Below, piece by piece: positions 53,127 to 63,415 of a stretch of 64,000 nucleotides of DNA. This stretch comes from Chitinophagaceae bacterium DXS (GTDB lineage Bacteria > Bacteroidota > Bacteroidia > Chitinophagales > Chitinophagaceae): NCBI GenBank assembly GCA_030345135.1, contig CP128386.1:403129-467128 (forward strand). The letters run 5' to 3'. A program made the translations under genes and the position numbers. Under the pieces are notes generated by a model. That model was given only the letters and a program-made list of their open reading frames with translations. It did no database searches and was not told where the DNA came from. Position 1 is the first letter of the stretch; each line of letters starts with the position of its first letter.

Positions 53127-54401
53127 ATGTTTTTAGAAAAATATTCGATTGAAAAGCATAATGAAGTTTCGCTGAAAGATCATCAGCGCCGGTTTTCATT
53201 CATCTCTTCCGAGGTTTCCAATACAGAAAATATTCTTAAGAAATTAATAGATTTCCAGGTAGCCATTCCAAGCTGGGCATTGGGGACCGGCGGAACAAGA
53301 TTTGCGCGCTTCGCCGGGGGTGGCGAGCCGCGCAGCCTGGAAGAAAAAATAGAAGATATAGGATTGTTGCATGCATTGAACCGTTCCAGCGGAGCTATTT
53401 CTTTGCATATTCCCTGGGATATTCCTTCAAACGCTTCACATATCAAAGCATTGGCGGCGCAGAATGGCTTGCGATTTGATGCCATGAATTCCAATACGTT
53501 CCAGGATCAGCCGGACCAGGAACTGAGTTATAAGTTTGGTTCCATGCAGCACGTGAATAAAGAGGTGCGTAAGCAAGCCATCGATCACAATATAGAAGTA
53601 ATTAAATATGGCATAGAGCTTGGCTCAGAATCCTTGACCGTTTGGTTGTCTGATGGATCATGTTTTCCTGGTCAGCTGAATTTTAGAAAAGCATTTCAAA
53701 ATACGCTGGAAAGCTTGCAGGAAGTTTATGCGGCTTTACCTGAGAGTTGGAAAATGTTTGTTGAATACAAAGCATTCGAGCCCAATTTTTATTCAACAAC
53801 AGTAGGCGATTGGGGGCAATCTCTATTGTATGCAACTAAGCTTGGTCCAAAAGCATATACACTGGTTGATCTTGGTCATCATCTTCCCAATGCCAACATA
53901 GAACAGATTGTTGCTTTATTGTTGATGGAGCAAAAGCTCGGTGGTTTTCATTTTAATGATTCGAAATATGGAGATGATGATCTGACTGTTGGCAGCATAA
54001 AGCCCTATCAGTTATTCCTGATCTTCAATGAACTGGTGGAGGGAATGGATGCCCGCGGAATGAATCACGCAACAGATTTAGGTTGGATGATCGATGCTTC
54101 GCACAACGTAAAAGATCCTTTGGAAGATCTGTTGCAATCAGTAGAAGCAATCATGATCACTTACGCGCAGGCATTACTGGTAGATAGAAAAAAACTAGTA
54201 GCCGCACAACAGGAAAATGATGTGGTTACAGCACAGGAAATATTACAGCAGGCATTCAGAACAGATGTTCGCGCGTTGGTTGCAGAGGCTCGCCTACGCT
54301 CAGGTGGTGCATTACATCCGCTGGCTGTATTTCGCGGTGAAAAAATAAGAGAACAATTGATCAAGGCGAGAGGCGCGAAGACGGTTGCGACAGGACTGTA
54401 A
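53127..54401 (+). CDS. rhaI: L-rhamnose isomerase
   Basis: This 424-residue TIM-barrel sugar isomerase converts L-rhamnose to L-rhamnulose. Metal and catalytic residues appear in FVEYKAFEP (Glu), TLVDLGHH (Asp, His), GGFHFNDSKYGDDDL (His, Asp) and MIDASHNVKDP (Asp). The sequence is of the RhaI type (as in Pseudomonas stutzeri) rather than E. coli RhaA. The first codons encode FLEKYSIEKHNEVSLKDHQ, a usual N-terminus. Confidence 0.92.
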   Translation: MFLEKYSIEKHNEVSLKDHQRRFSFISSEVSNTENILKKLIDFQVAIPSWALGTGGTRFARFAGGGEPRSLEEKIEDIGLLHALNRSSGAISLHIPWDIPSNASHIKALAAQNGLRFDAMNSNTFQDQPDQELSYKFGSMQHVNKEVRKQAIDHNIEVIKYGIELGSESLTVWLSDGSCFPGQLNFRKAFQNTLESLQEVYAALPESWKMFVEYKAFEPNFYSTTVGDWGQSLLYATKLGPKAYTLVDLGHHLPNANIEQIVALLLMEQKLGGFHFNDSKYGDDDLTVGSIKPYQLFLIFNELVEGMDARGMNHATDLGWMIDASHNVKDPLEDLLQSVEAIMITYAQALLVDRKKLVAAQQENDVVTAQEILQQAFRTDVRALVAEARLRSGGALHPLAVFRGEKIREQLIKARGAKTVATGL

Positions 54402-54570
54402 ATGTGCGAATGTGCAAATGTGTAAATGTGCGAATATGCAAATGTGCGAATAATTGACAATTGAAAATTGATAATTGAAAATGAGGGGAGCGAATGGGAG
54501 ATGTGAGAATATGCAAATGTGCAAATGTGCGAATATGCAAATGTGCAGATGCATTAGAAGTCGCATGTGA
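54402..54570. repeat. Low-complexity words after rhaI
   Basis: Runs of gtgcgaatgtgcaaatgtg and gaatatgcaaatgtgc, interrupted by aattgacaattgaaaattg words. No gene. Confidence 0.7.
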
Positions 54571-54588
54571 ATAGTAGGCGTGGTGAAA

Positions 54589-54648
54589 ATTGGGTACTTC
54601 GTACCCGCCTGAACCGATTCATACGGGCAGGCTTCGTAAATCGTACTT
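54589..54648. repeat. 60-bp dispersed repeat with GC hairpin, copy 2
   Basis: The reverse complement of 36995-37054 with one mismatch. The hairpin core is 54604-54631. About 45 bp downstream, 54693-54731 holds the same flanking words (attgagtacttcgtac, cttcgtaaatcgtactt) without the hairpin, i.e. an apparent empty site. Confidence 0.85.
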
Positions 54649-54734
54649 GTTCTTGCTTTTCAACGTTGACTTGTCTAGTGAGCCTGGTTAAAATTGAGTA
54701 CTTCGTACTTCGTACTTCGTAAATCGTACTTTGT

Positions 54735-54758
54735 TTGACTTTTGAATTTTGACTTATA
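54735..54758 (+). promoter_or_regulatory. Shared leader word before the rhamnulokinase gene
   Basis: ttgacttttgaattttgact plus four bases ends at the ATG. It is the counterpart of 52648-52671 before rhaM and could carry promoter or translation-start information. Confidence 0.45.
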
Positions 54759-56114
54759 ATGAATTCCATTCCTGTTATTGCCATATTTGATGTTGGTAGA
54801 ACCAACAAGAAGCTTTTTCTTTTTGATGAGCAGTATAATATTGTGTTTGAACGTTCAGCGCGTTTTACCGAGACGGTAGATGAAGATGGTGAGCCTTGCG
54901 AGAATGTTGACAGTTTGCGCCTGAGCATTTTTGACTCGTTACGCGAAGTGTTCAGAAAAAAGGAATTTGATATAAAAGCGGTGAACTTTTCAGGATACGG
55001 GGCAACCATCGTCAATATTGATGAAGAAGGGAATCCGGTAACGCCGCTACACAGTTATCTGAAACCATACCCGCAGGAGTTGTCGGACAAGTTTTACGAG
55101 AAGTACGGTGGACGCACTGCTTTTACACATCGTACCGCTTCCCCGGTATTGGGAAGTCTTAATTCCGCAATGCAGATCTACAGGTTGAAGAAAGAAAAAC
55201 CGGAAGTGTTCGCGAAAATAAAATACTCGCTGCACCTGCCGCAATACCTGAGTTACCTGATCACGGGCCTGGCTTTCTCCGATCTTACAAGTGTTGGCTG
55301 CCATACAAATCTTTGGGATTTTCAAAACAATGGCTACCATCCCTGGGTAAAAGAAGAGGGTATCCTGGAAAAACTGGCGCCGCTACACGAAGCGGATGAA
55401 GTTGTGCCGGCCGCTTTCCCAGGAACGAATTATGTAGTAGGTATCGGATTACACGACAGTTCTGCCGCGCTTATCCCGTACCTCGTGAATTTTCATGAAC
55501 CTTTTGTACTTATCTCAACCGGAACCTGGTGTATTAGCCTCAACCCGTTTAATGAAACCCCGCTAACCACCGAGCAGCTTGATCAGGATTGTCTTTGTTA
55601 TCTCACCTATAAAGGAAATCCGGTTAAAGCTTCCCGTCTTTTTGCCGGTCACGATCACGAGCTGGAAGTAAAAAGACTTGCTGCCCGGTTTGATCAACCG
55701 CTTCATTATTACAGGAACGTTGATTTTGACCTGAATATCATCAATAAGCTAGCGGAATCTTCCTTCAGTCCAGACGAACCATTTAGTGCAAATAATCTTT
55801 CAGCATTTGATAATTACGAGGAAGCCTACCATGCCCTAATGATGGAAATTGCCACCCGTCAAAAGAAAGCAACACAATTAGTGCTGGATGGAGGCGCCGT
55901 AAAAAGGATTTTTGTAGATGGCGGGTTTAGTAAAAATCCCATTTATATGAATCTTCTTGCGCTCAATTTCCCGGAAATGGAGATTTTTGCAGCATCAATG
56001 GCACAGGCAACAGCAGTTGGAACGGCGCTCGCCATTCATCATGCATGGAACAGCAAAGCGCTACCGAACGATATTGTGGAACTGAAATATTATTCAGTGC
56101 GTCAGGACGCATAG
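54759..56114 (+). CDS. rhaB: Rhamnulokinase-type FGGY carbohydrate kinase
   Basis: This 451-residue kinase has FGGY/actin-like ATPase folds: N-terminal phosphate loop AIFDVGRTNKKLFLFD, VNFSGYGATIVNID, middle VGIGLHDSSAALIPY and LISTGTWCISLNPF, and C-terminal RIFVDGGFSKNPIYMNLLAL. By context it phosphorylates L-rhamnulose for the aldolase. Sequence alone would allow another sugar of the FGGY family, so the symbol rests on the operon. Confidence 0.87.
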   Translation: MNSIPVIAIFDVGRTNKKLFLFDEQYNIVFERSARFTETVDEDGEPCENVDSLRLSIFDSLREVFRKKEFDIKAVNFSGYGATIVNIDEEGNPVTPLHSYLKPYPQELSDKFYEKYGGRTAFTHRTASPVLGSLNSAMQIYRLKKEKPEVFAKIKYSLHLPQYLSYLITGLAFSDLTSVGCHTNLWDFQNNGYHPWVKEEGILEKLAPLHEADEVVPAAFPGTNYVVGIGLHDSSAALIPYLVNFHEPFVLISTGTWCISLNPFNETPLTTEQLDQDCLCYLTYKGNPVKASRLFAGHDHELEVKRLAARFDQPLHYYRNVDFDLNIINKLAESSFSPDEPFSANNLSAFDNYEEAYHALMMEIATRQKKATQLVLDGGAVKRIFVDGGFSKNPIYMNLLALNFPEMEIFAASMAQATAVGTALAIHHAWNSKALPNDIVELKYYSVRQDA

Positions 56115-56537
56115 TGATCGCTGATGGCTGATTTGAAGATATCTGATTTGCTGATGCTTCTTGCTTTGGTTTGACTATTTGAGGATGATGTTCAAGCTAT
56201 CTGATTGCACATCAATTTCAATTATTAATTTTCAATTCAATGTCGTTTAGTAAGCGAGCACCGTCAACTTTGGGAGATGTCTCCTGTCGTCGACATGACG
56301 ATCATGGCTTATCAGAAAAAGTGATTGCAGCAGCACCGATGAAGAACGATATCGGAAAGATTGCATCCGCATCGTCACCTCGACGATAGGAGAGGTCTCC
56401 CGAACATCAGCCCGATTGTGATCGTTTATGGATATCCGAGAATGAGCATTCGTAACTACACGATATTGAATTTTCCATTTTCAATTAAACACGCTTTAGC
56501 TGATAGCTGATAGCTAATAGCTCAAAGCTTTAAACTA
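56115..56537. repeat. Repeat-filled spacer before lutA
   Basis: No gene. 56266-56400 is related to 42286-42415 (gtcaactttg-gagatgt-tcctg; gcatccgcatcgt-acctcgacg). 56494-56528 is an agctgatagctgatagct word array that runs up to the lutA start. Confidence 0.6.
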
Positions 56538-57275
56538 TTGGTCTTGAGAGTAGGATTATTTATTCCCTGTTATGTAAACCAGTTCTACCCGCAGGTAGGA
56601 ATAGCGACACTGCAGTTGTTGCAAAAGCTGGGAGTGGAAGTGGTTTATCCGCTGAATCAGACATGCTGCGGCCAGCCGATGGCCAATTCCGGCTTTGAAC
56701 ATCTTACCAAAGGCTGCAACGAATTGTTTGTAGATAATTTCAACGAATTTGAATACATCGTTTGCCCTTCCGGAAGTTGCACACTGCATATTAAAGATCA
56801 TCTGCATGATGAACGAAATGAAGCGGCAGCGATAGCAGTTCGAGGTAAAGTGTATGAACTGGCCGAGTTTCTTACGGATGTATTGAATGTAGAAAGCCTT
56901 AACGCATATTTTCCTCATAAAGTCGGATTTCATCAAAGCTGTCACGGACAAAGAGGTTTAAAGCTAAGCCAGATGACAGAACTGGTAGCGGAGCCTTTTT
57001 CCAAGCCTGAGAAATTGTTGCGAATGGTGAAGGGATTGGAATTCGTTCCCTTAAGCAGGCAGGATGAATGCTGCGGCTTTGGCGGAACATTTTGTGTGAC
57101 AGAAGAAGCCGTAAGTGCAAAAATGGGCAAGGATCGTGTTGAAGACCACTTGCAGCATGGGGCCGAATTCATCGCCGGTGGCGATATGAGCTGCCTGATG
57201 CACATGGAAGGAATTTTAAAAAGACAACAAAGTAAAGTACAGGTGAAGCATTTGGCGGAAATTCTGAATGCGTGA
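56538..57275 (+). CDS. lutA: Lactate oxidation iron-sulfur protein LutA
   Basis: This 245-residue protein has two cysteine-rich CCG domains: VGLFIPCYVNQFYPQVG with NQTCCGQPMANSG, and VGFHQSCHGQRG with DECCGFGGTFCV. With LutB and LutC it oxidises L-lactate to pyruvate. The start is TTG (56538 or 56544), preceded by the word tagctcaaagctttaaac; no ATG fits. The lut genes follow the rhamnose genes, whose pathway yields lactate. Confidence 0.9.
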   Translation: MVLRVGLFIPCYVNQFYPQVGIATLQLLQKLGVEVVYPLNQTCCGQPMANSGFEHLTKGCNELFVDNFNEFEYIVCPSGSCTLHIKDHLHDERNEAAAIAVRGKVYELAEFLTDVLNVESLNAYFPHKVGFHQSCHGQRGLKLSQMTELVAEPFSKPEKLLRMVKGLEFVPLSRQDECCGFGGTFCVTEEAVSAKMGKDRVEDHLQHGAEFIAGGDMSCLMHMEGILKRQQSKVQVKHLAEILNA

Positions 57276-57564
57276 GGGGATGTATGATGTTAGATGTACG
57301 ATGTACGATTTAAGGTGTGAGGTGTAAGGAGTGAGGTATGAGGGGAATGTACGATGTGAGGCAATGTACGATGTGAGGTTATGTACGATGTTAGATGTAC
57401 GATGTACGGTGTAAGGCATGAGTTGTATTCCTGAAGCCTGATACCTGAAACCTTACACCTGATACCTGGTACCTCACCAAAAATATTTTATTCAACCGGC
57501 AGTACGCTCTCGCCGTCAGCCCAAAGCTGATAGCTGATAGCTGAAAGCTGATAGCTGTAAGCTC
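57276..57564. repeat. Low-complexity words between lutA and lutB
   Basis: Long runs of gatgtacgatgtacg and ggtgtgaggtgtaaggag-type words (57280-57420), then ctgatacctgaaacc (57435-57475), then agctgatagctgatagctg just before the lutB ATG. No gene. Confidence 0.75.
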
Positions 57565-58932
57565 ATGGATCATTCACAACTGGCCGCCACATTTAATAAA
57601 GATGAGTCGCGTGTAACGTGGCACGATGAGACTTTGTGGTGGGTAAGACAAAAACGTGACAAGCAGGCGCACCAGCTTCCTGAATGGGAAAGGCTGCGCG
57701 AAACTGCGTCCCGCATAAAAAATAATGTTCTTTCCAATTTAAGTGGTTACCTCGAAGAATTTGAAGCCAATGCTATTAAAAATGGCATTACAGTGCACTG
57801 GGCTGCAGACGGAAAGGAACACAATGCCATTGTACATTCCATTCTGCAAAAACATGGTGTTAACAAGATCGTTAAGAGCAAATCCATGTTGACGGAGGAA
57901 TGTCATCTCAATGAATACCTGCATCAACAAGGGGTTGAGGTAATTGATACGGATCTGGGAGAATATATTGTTCAGCTGGCAAAAGAACCGCCTAGTCATA
58001 TTGTATTGCCTTGTATTCACAAGAAGAAAGAAGATATTGGTGAACTTTTTCATCAGTATCTCGGAACACCTGAAGGTAATGCTGATCCACAATTCCTGAC
58101 CAATGCTGCAAGATTGCATCTGCGTGAAAAATTCCTGACAAGAAAGATAGCGATAACAGGTGTGAATTTTGCGGTCGCCGAGACTGGTGAATTTGTAGTG
58201 TGCACCAATGAAGGCAATGCCGACATGGGGGCGCATTTATCAGATGTGCATATTGCATGCATGGGGCTGGAAAAGCTGATTCCCAAAAGAAAGCACCTGA
58301 GTGTGTTTCTTCGCTTGTTAACAAGAAGCGCGACGGGGCAGCCAATCACAACTTATAGCAGCCATTTTAAAAAGCCGCGCAAGAACCAGGAGATGCATAT
58401 TGTGCTGGTGGATAATGGCAGAAGCAGGCAGTTGGGCCGGCCGGATTTCAGGAACTCTTTAAAATGTATTCGCTGTGGTGCCTGTATGAATACATGTCCG
58501 GTGTACAGAAGAAGCGGCGGACACAGTTACCACAATGCTATCGCAGGACCAATCGGATCTATACTCGCACCAAATATCGATATGAAGGATTATGCGGACC
58601 TGCCATTTGCTTCAACACTTTGCGGAAGCTGCAGCAATGTATGTCCCGTTAAGATTGATATCCATGACCAGCTCTATAAATGGCGACAGGTTTTAGTAAA
58701 AGATGGGCACGCGAGTATTGTAAAAAAGCTTGGCATGAAAGGAATGACCTTTACTTTGTCCCATCCCGCTGTTTTCAATTTCGCCGGAAAAGCAGGTCGT
58801 TGGGTGCTCAAGCATACACCATTTGTTGTGAACAACGGGTTCAATCCCTGGTTCAAACAACGCGATATGCCCGAGCCGCCGAAGGAATCATTCGCGGAGT
58901 GGTACAAGAAAGCTGTGAGCAATCAGCAATGA
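57565..58932 (+). CDS. lutB: Lactate oxidation iron-sulfur protein LutB
   Basis: This 455-residue protein has an N-terminal LUD domain (about 70-300; KSMLTEECHLNEYL, VNFAVAETGEFVVCTNEGN) and a ferredoxin-like domain with two [4Fe-4S] sites, CIRCGACMNTCPVYRR and CGSCSNVCPVKID, then the LutB C-terminal domain. It is the electron-transfer core of the LutABC lactate dehydrogenase complex. It is full-length. A spacer of 289 bp of repeats separates it from lutA, an unusually loose arrangement for this operon. Confidence 0.94.
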   Translation: MDHSQLAATFNKDESRVTWHDETLWWVRQKRDKQAHQLPEWERLRETASRIKNNVLSNLSGYLEEFEANAIKNGITVHWAADGKEHNAIVHSILQKHGVNKIVKSKSMLTEECHLNEYLHQQGVEVIDTDLGEYIVQLAKEPPSHIVLPCIHKKKEDIGELFHQYLGTPEGNADPQFLTNAARLHLREKFLTRKIAITGVNFAVAETGEFVVCTNEGNADMGAHLSDVHIACMGLEKLIPKRKHLSVFLRLLTRSATGQPITTYSSHFKKPRKNQEMHIVLVDNGRSRQLGRPDFRNSLKCIRCGACMNTCPVYRRSGGHSYHNAIAGPIGSILAPNIDMKDYADLPFASTLCGSCSNVCPVKIDIHDQLYKWRQVLVKDGHASIVKKLGMKGMTFTLSHPAVFNFAGKAGRWVLKHTPFVVNNGFNPWFKQRDMPEPPKESFAEWYKKAVSNQQ

Positions 58933-59118
58933 GCTTTCAGCTTTTAGGCAACCTCTGTGTAACAAAAGCTAATTATGAGGCAGTTACACAGATAAAATAC
59001 AGGAGAAGACACGGAGTTACACAGAGCATCCTGTTCAGAAATTAATTAAGTAACCAATCAGTCTAAGTGATCAAAATTAAACCAGCTGATCGCTGAAAGC
59101 TGATAGCTCAAAGCTTAT
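58933..59118. other. Spacer before lutC with dispersed repeat
   Basis: Contains gtgtaac/gttacacag phrases (58955-59025), related to those at 1-20, 41470 and 49155, and the word agctgatagctcaaagctt directly before the lutC ATG. Confidence 0.5.
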
Positions 59119-59694
59119 ATGTCACGTACATCCATTTTACAATCCATAAAAGCCAACCAGCCTTCATTTGTAGAAGCGCCGGAAGTAGAGAATTTTGCGC
59201 CGGCATTTGACGATGCTGTAGAGAAATATATTGAAGTGTTGCGCGGTATTGGCGGTACACTTCACCATGTGGAAAGCGATGAGCAGATCATCTCCATCAT
59301 TAAAGCTCAGTTTGCTGAAGCAAAACGAATCGTTTCTGATTTGCCCGGAATGTCTTCCATAGCTCAAACCTATGAAAGTGGCGATGGTCATGTTTTTGAA
59401 GATGTGGATCTCTTTATCATGGATTCCAACCTGGCAGTAGCTGAAAATGGCGCCGTATGGATTTCCGATAATGAAATAAAAGAAAGAGTGTTGCCCTTTA
59501 TTACGCAACACCTCGCCGTAATTTTAGATAAAAAATCTATAGTGCCTACAATGCACGTGGCCTACGATATCATTGCCCAAAAAGATTATGGTTTCGCAGC
59601 CTTTATCGCCGGCCCTTCCAAAACCGCGGACATCGAACAATCGCTGGTGCTCGGTGCGCATGGGCCTAAGACGATGACGGTGTTTTTAAAGTGA
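59119..59694 (+). CDS. lutC: Lactate utilisation protein LutC
   Basis: This 191-residue LUD-domain protein completes LutABC. Motifs: DVDLFIMDSNLAVAENGAVW and the C-terminal AGPSKTADIEQSLVLGAHGP. The function of LutC within the complex is not fully known. It has the full normal length. The start at 59119 is preceded by the same spacer word as lutA and lutB. Confidence 0.92.
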   Translation: MSRTSILQSIKANQPSFVEAPEVENFAPAFDDAVEKYIEVLRGIGGTLHHVESDEQIISIIKAQFAEAKRIVSDLPGMSSIAQTYESGDGHVFEDVDLFIMDSNLAVAENGAVWISDNEIKERVLPFITQHLAVILDKKSIVPTMHVAYDIIAQKDYGFAAFIAGPSKTADIEQSLVLGAHGPKTMTVFLK

Positions 59695-59887
59695 ATGGTG
59701 AATAGTGAATGGTGAAAGGTGCCGGCAGCTTCTTTTTTGAGTTATACGTTGTAAGTTTAAGTCCTTCGCGAGAGATGGTTTTATTTCCTTTTTTTAGAAT
59801 TATACTTCAACAGGATTTAGTTTCTATTTATGCTAAAATTAAATCCTGCTCATCCCTAAATCCCAAAAATCCCGGTCCAGACAATCT

Positions 59888-62086
<2,199 letters not shown>

Positions 62087-62323
62087 TTAAATATTCACAG
62101 TAATTGCAAAATTAGCTAAACGGTGGAAAGGTTAAAGAAATGAGGACTGGTTCGGGGTTAAAGTTGTTCACAGTTTCGTATGATATTTATCAGCGGATTT
62201 TTCCATAAAAAAACAGTTGGTCATTGCATTAAATTATTTCAGTTAAGCAAGCGCACTCTTGAAGGTCCGGTACTCGTTATAACTGCTTTTCTTTAACTTA
62301 GCCGCAACTCAAAAATCTACGGC

Positions 62324-63310
62324 ATGATCAAAAAGATTCTGGCAGGTAATGTTTTCCTGCTATTTGCGTCGCTATTGTCAGCTCAAACCTCAAATACTTC
62401 GGGCAAAACATCAGGCAATCCTGTGTTTCCCGGCTGGTATGCAGACCCGGAAGGTGCCGTTTTTAATAAAACTTATTGGATCTACCCTACATATTCTGCC
62501 CGTTATGAAGAGCAGGTATTCTTTGATGCTTTTTCCTCACCAGACCTGATCAACTGGACCAAACATCCGCGCATTCTGGATACTGCCGCCGTAAAATGGG
62601 CAAAGAAAGCCATGTGGGCGCCGGCGATCGTTGAAAAAGGTGGAAAATATTATTTCTTTTTTGGTGCCAATGACGTGCATGAAGGTGAAATAGGTGGCAT
62701 AGGTGTTGCTGTTGCAGATAAGCCGGAAGGACCATACAAGGACCTGCTCGGCAAGCCACTGATAGGAGAGATCCACAATGGCGCTCAGCCAATTGATCAG
62801 TTTGTGTTTAAGGATAAAGACGGACAATACTATATGATCTATGGCGGATGGAGCCATTGTAATATTGCTAAACTAAAGGACGATTTTACAGGGTTTGTTC
62901 CTTTTGAAGACGGCACAACGTTCAGGTCAATAACGCCGGAAGGGTATGTAGAAGGACCGTTCATGTTCATGAAGGATAATAAGTACTATTTTATGTGGTC
63001 AGAAGGCGGCTGGACAGGCCCAAATTATTCAGTGGCGTATGCCATTGCAGATTCACCGATGGGACCGTTCAAACGCATTGGAAAAATTTTGCAGCAAGAC
63101 CCTAATGTAGCTACAGGTGCGGGGCACCACTCCGTAATACATCTTGCGAAAGAAAATAAATGGTATATTGTATATCACCGCAGACCTCTGGGAGAAACGA
63201 ACGGCAATCATCGCGTAACGTGCATTGATGAAATGCATTTTGATGCCAAAGGATTCATCGAGCCTGTGAAGATTACAAAGGAAGGAGTGAAGAAACAGGT
63301 GATCAAATAA
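62324..63310 (+). CDS. Glycoside hydrolase family 43
   Basis: This 328-residue exported five-bladed beta-propeller has a signal peptide MIKKILAGNVFLLFASLLSA, catalytic base Asp in GWYADPEG, pKa-setting Asp in QPIDQFVFKD and acid Glu in GYVEGPFMF. The size fits a single-domain arabinanase/xylosidase-type GH43. The substrate is probably an arabinose- or xylose-containing side chain, which cannot be settled here. It is divergent from GH97 and 105 bp before the FG-GAP protein gene. Confidence 0.9.
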   Translation: MIKKILAGNVFLLFASLLSAQTSNTSGKTSGNPVFPGWYADPEGAVFNKTYWIYPTYSARYEEQVFFDAFSSPDLINWTKHPRILDTAAVKWAKKAMWAPAIVEKGGKYYFFFGANDVHEGEIGGIGVAVADKPEGPYKDLLGKPLIGEIHNGAQPIDQFVFKDKDGQYYMIYGGWSHCNIAKLKDDFTGFVPFEDGTTFRSITPEGYVEGPFMFMKDNKYYFMWSEGGWTGPNYSVAYAIADSPMGPFKRIGKILQQDPNVATGAGHHSVIHLAKENKWYIVYHRRPLGETNGNHRVTCIDEMHFDAKGFIEPVKITKEGVKKQVIK

Positions 63311-63415
63311 ATGTAATTACACCGGGTTGCGCGGAGAAGACACAGCATTGCACACAGAATACCTCCAGGAAAAAGGACATGAAACGAGTATAGTCATATC
63401 AAAAAATAACCAGCC

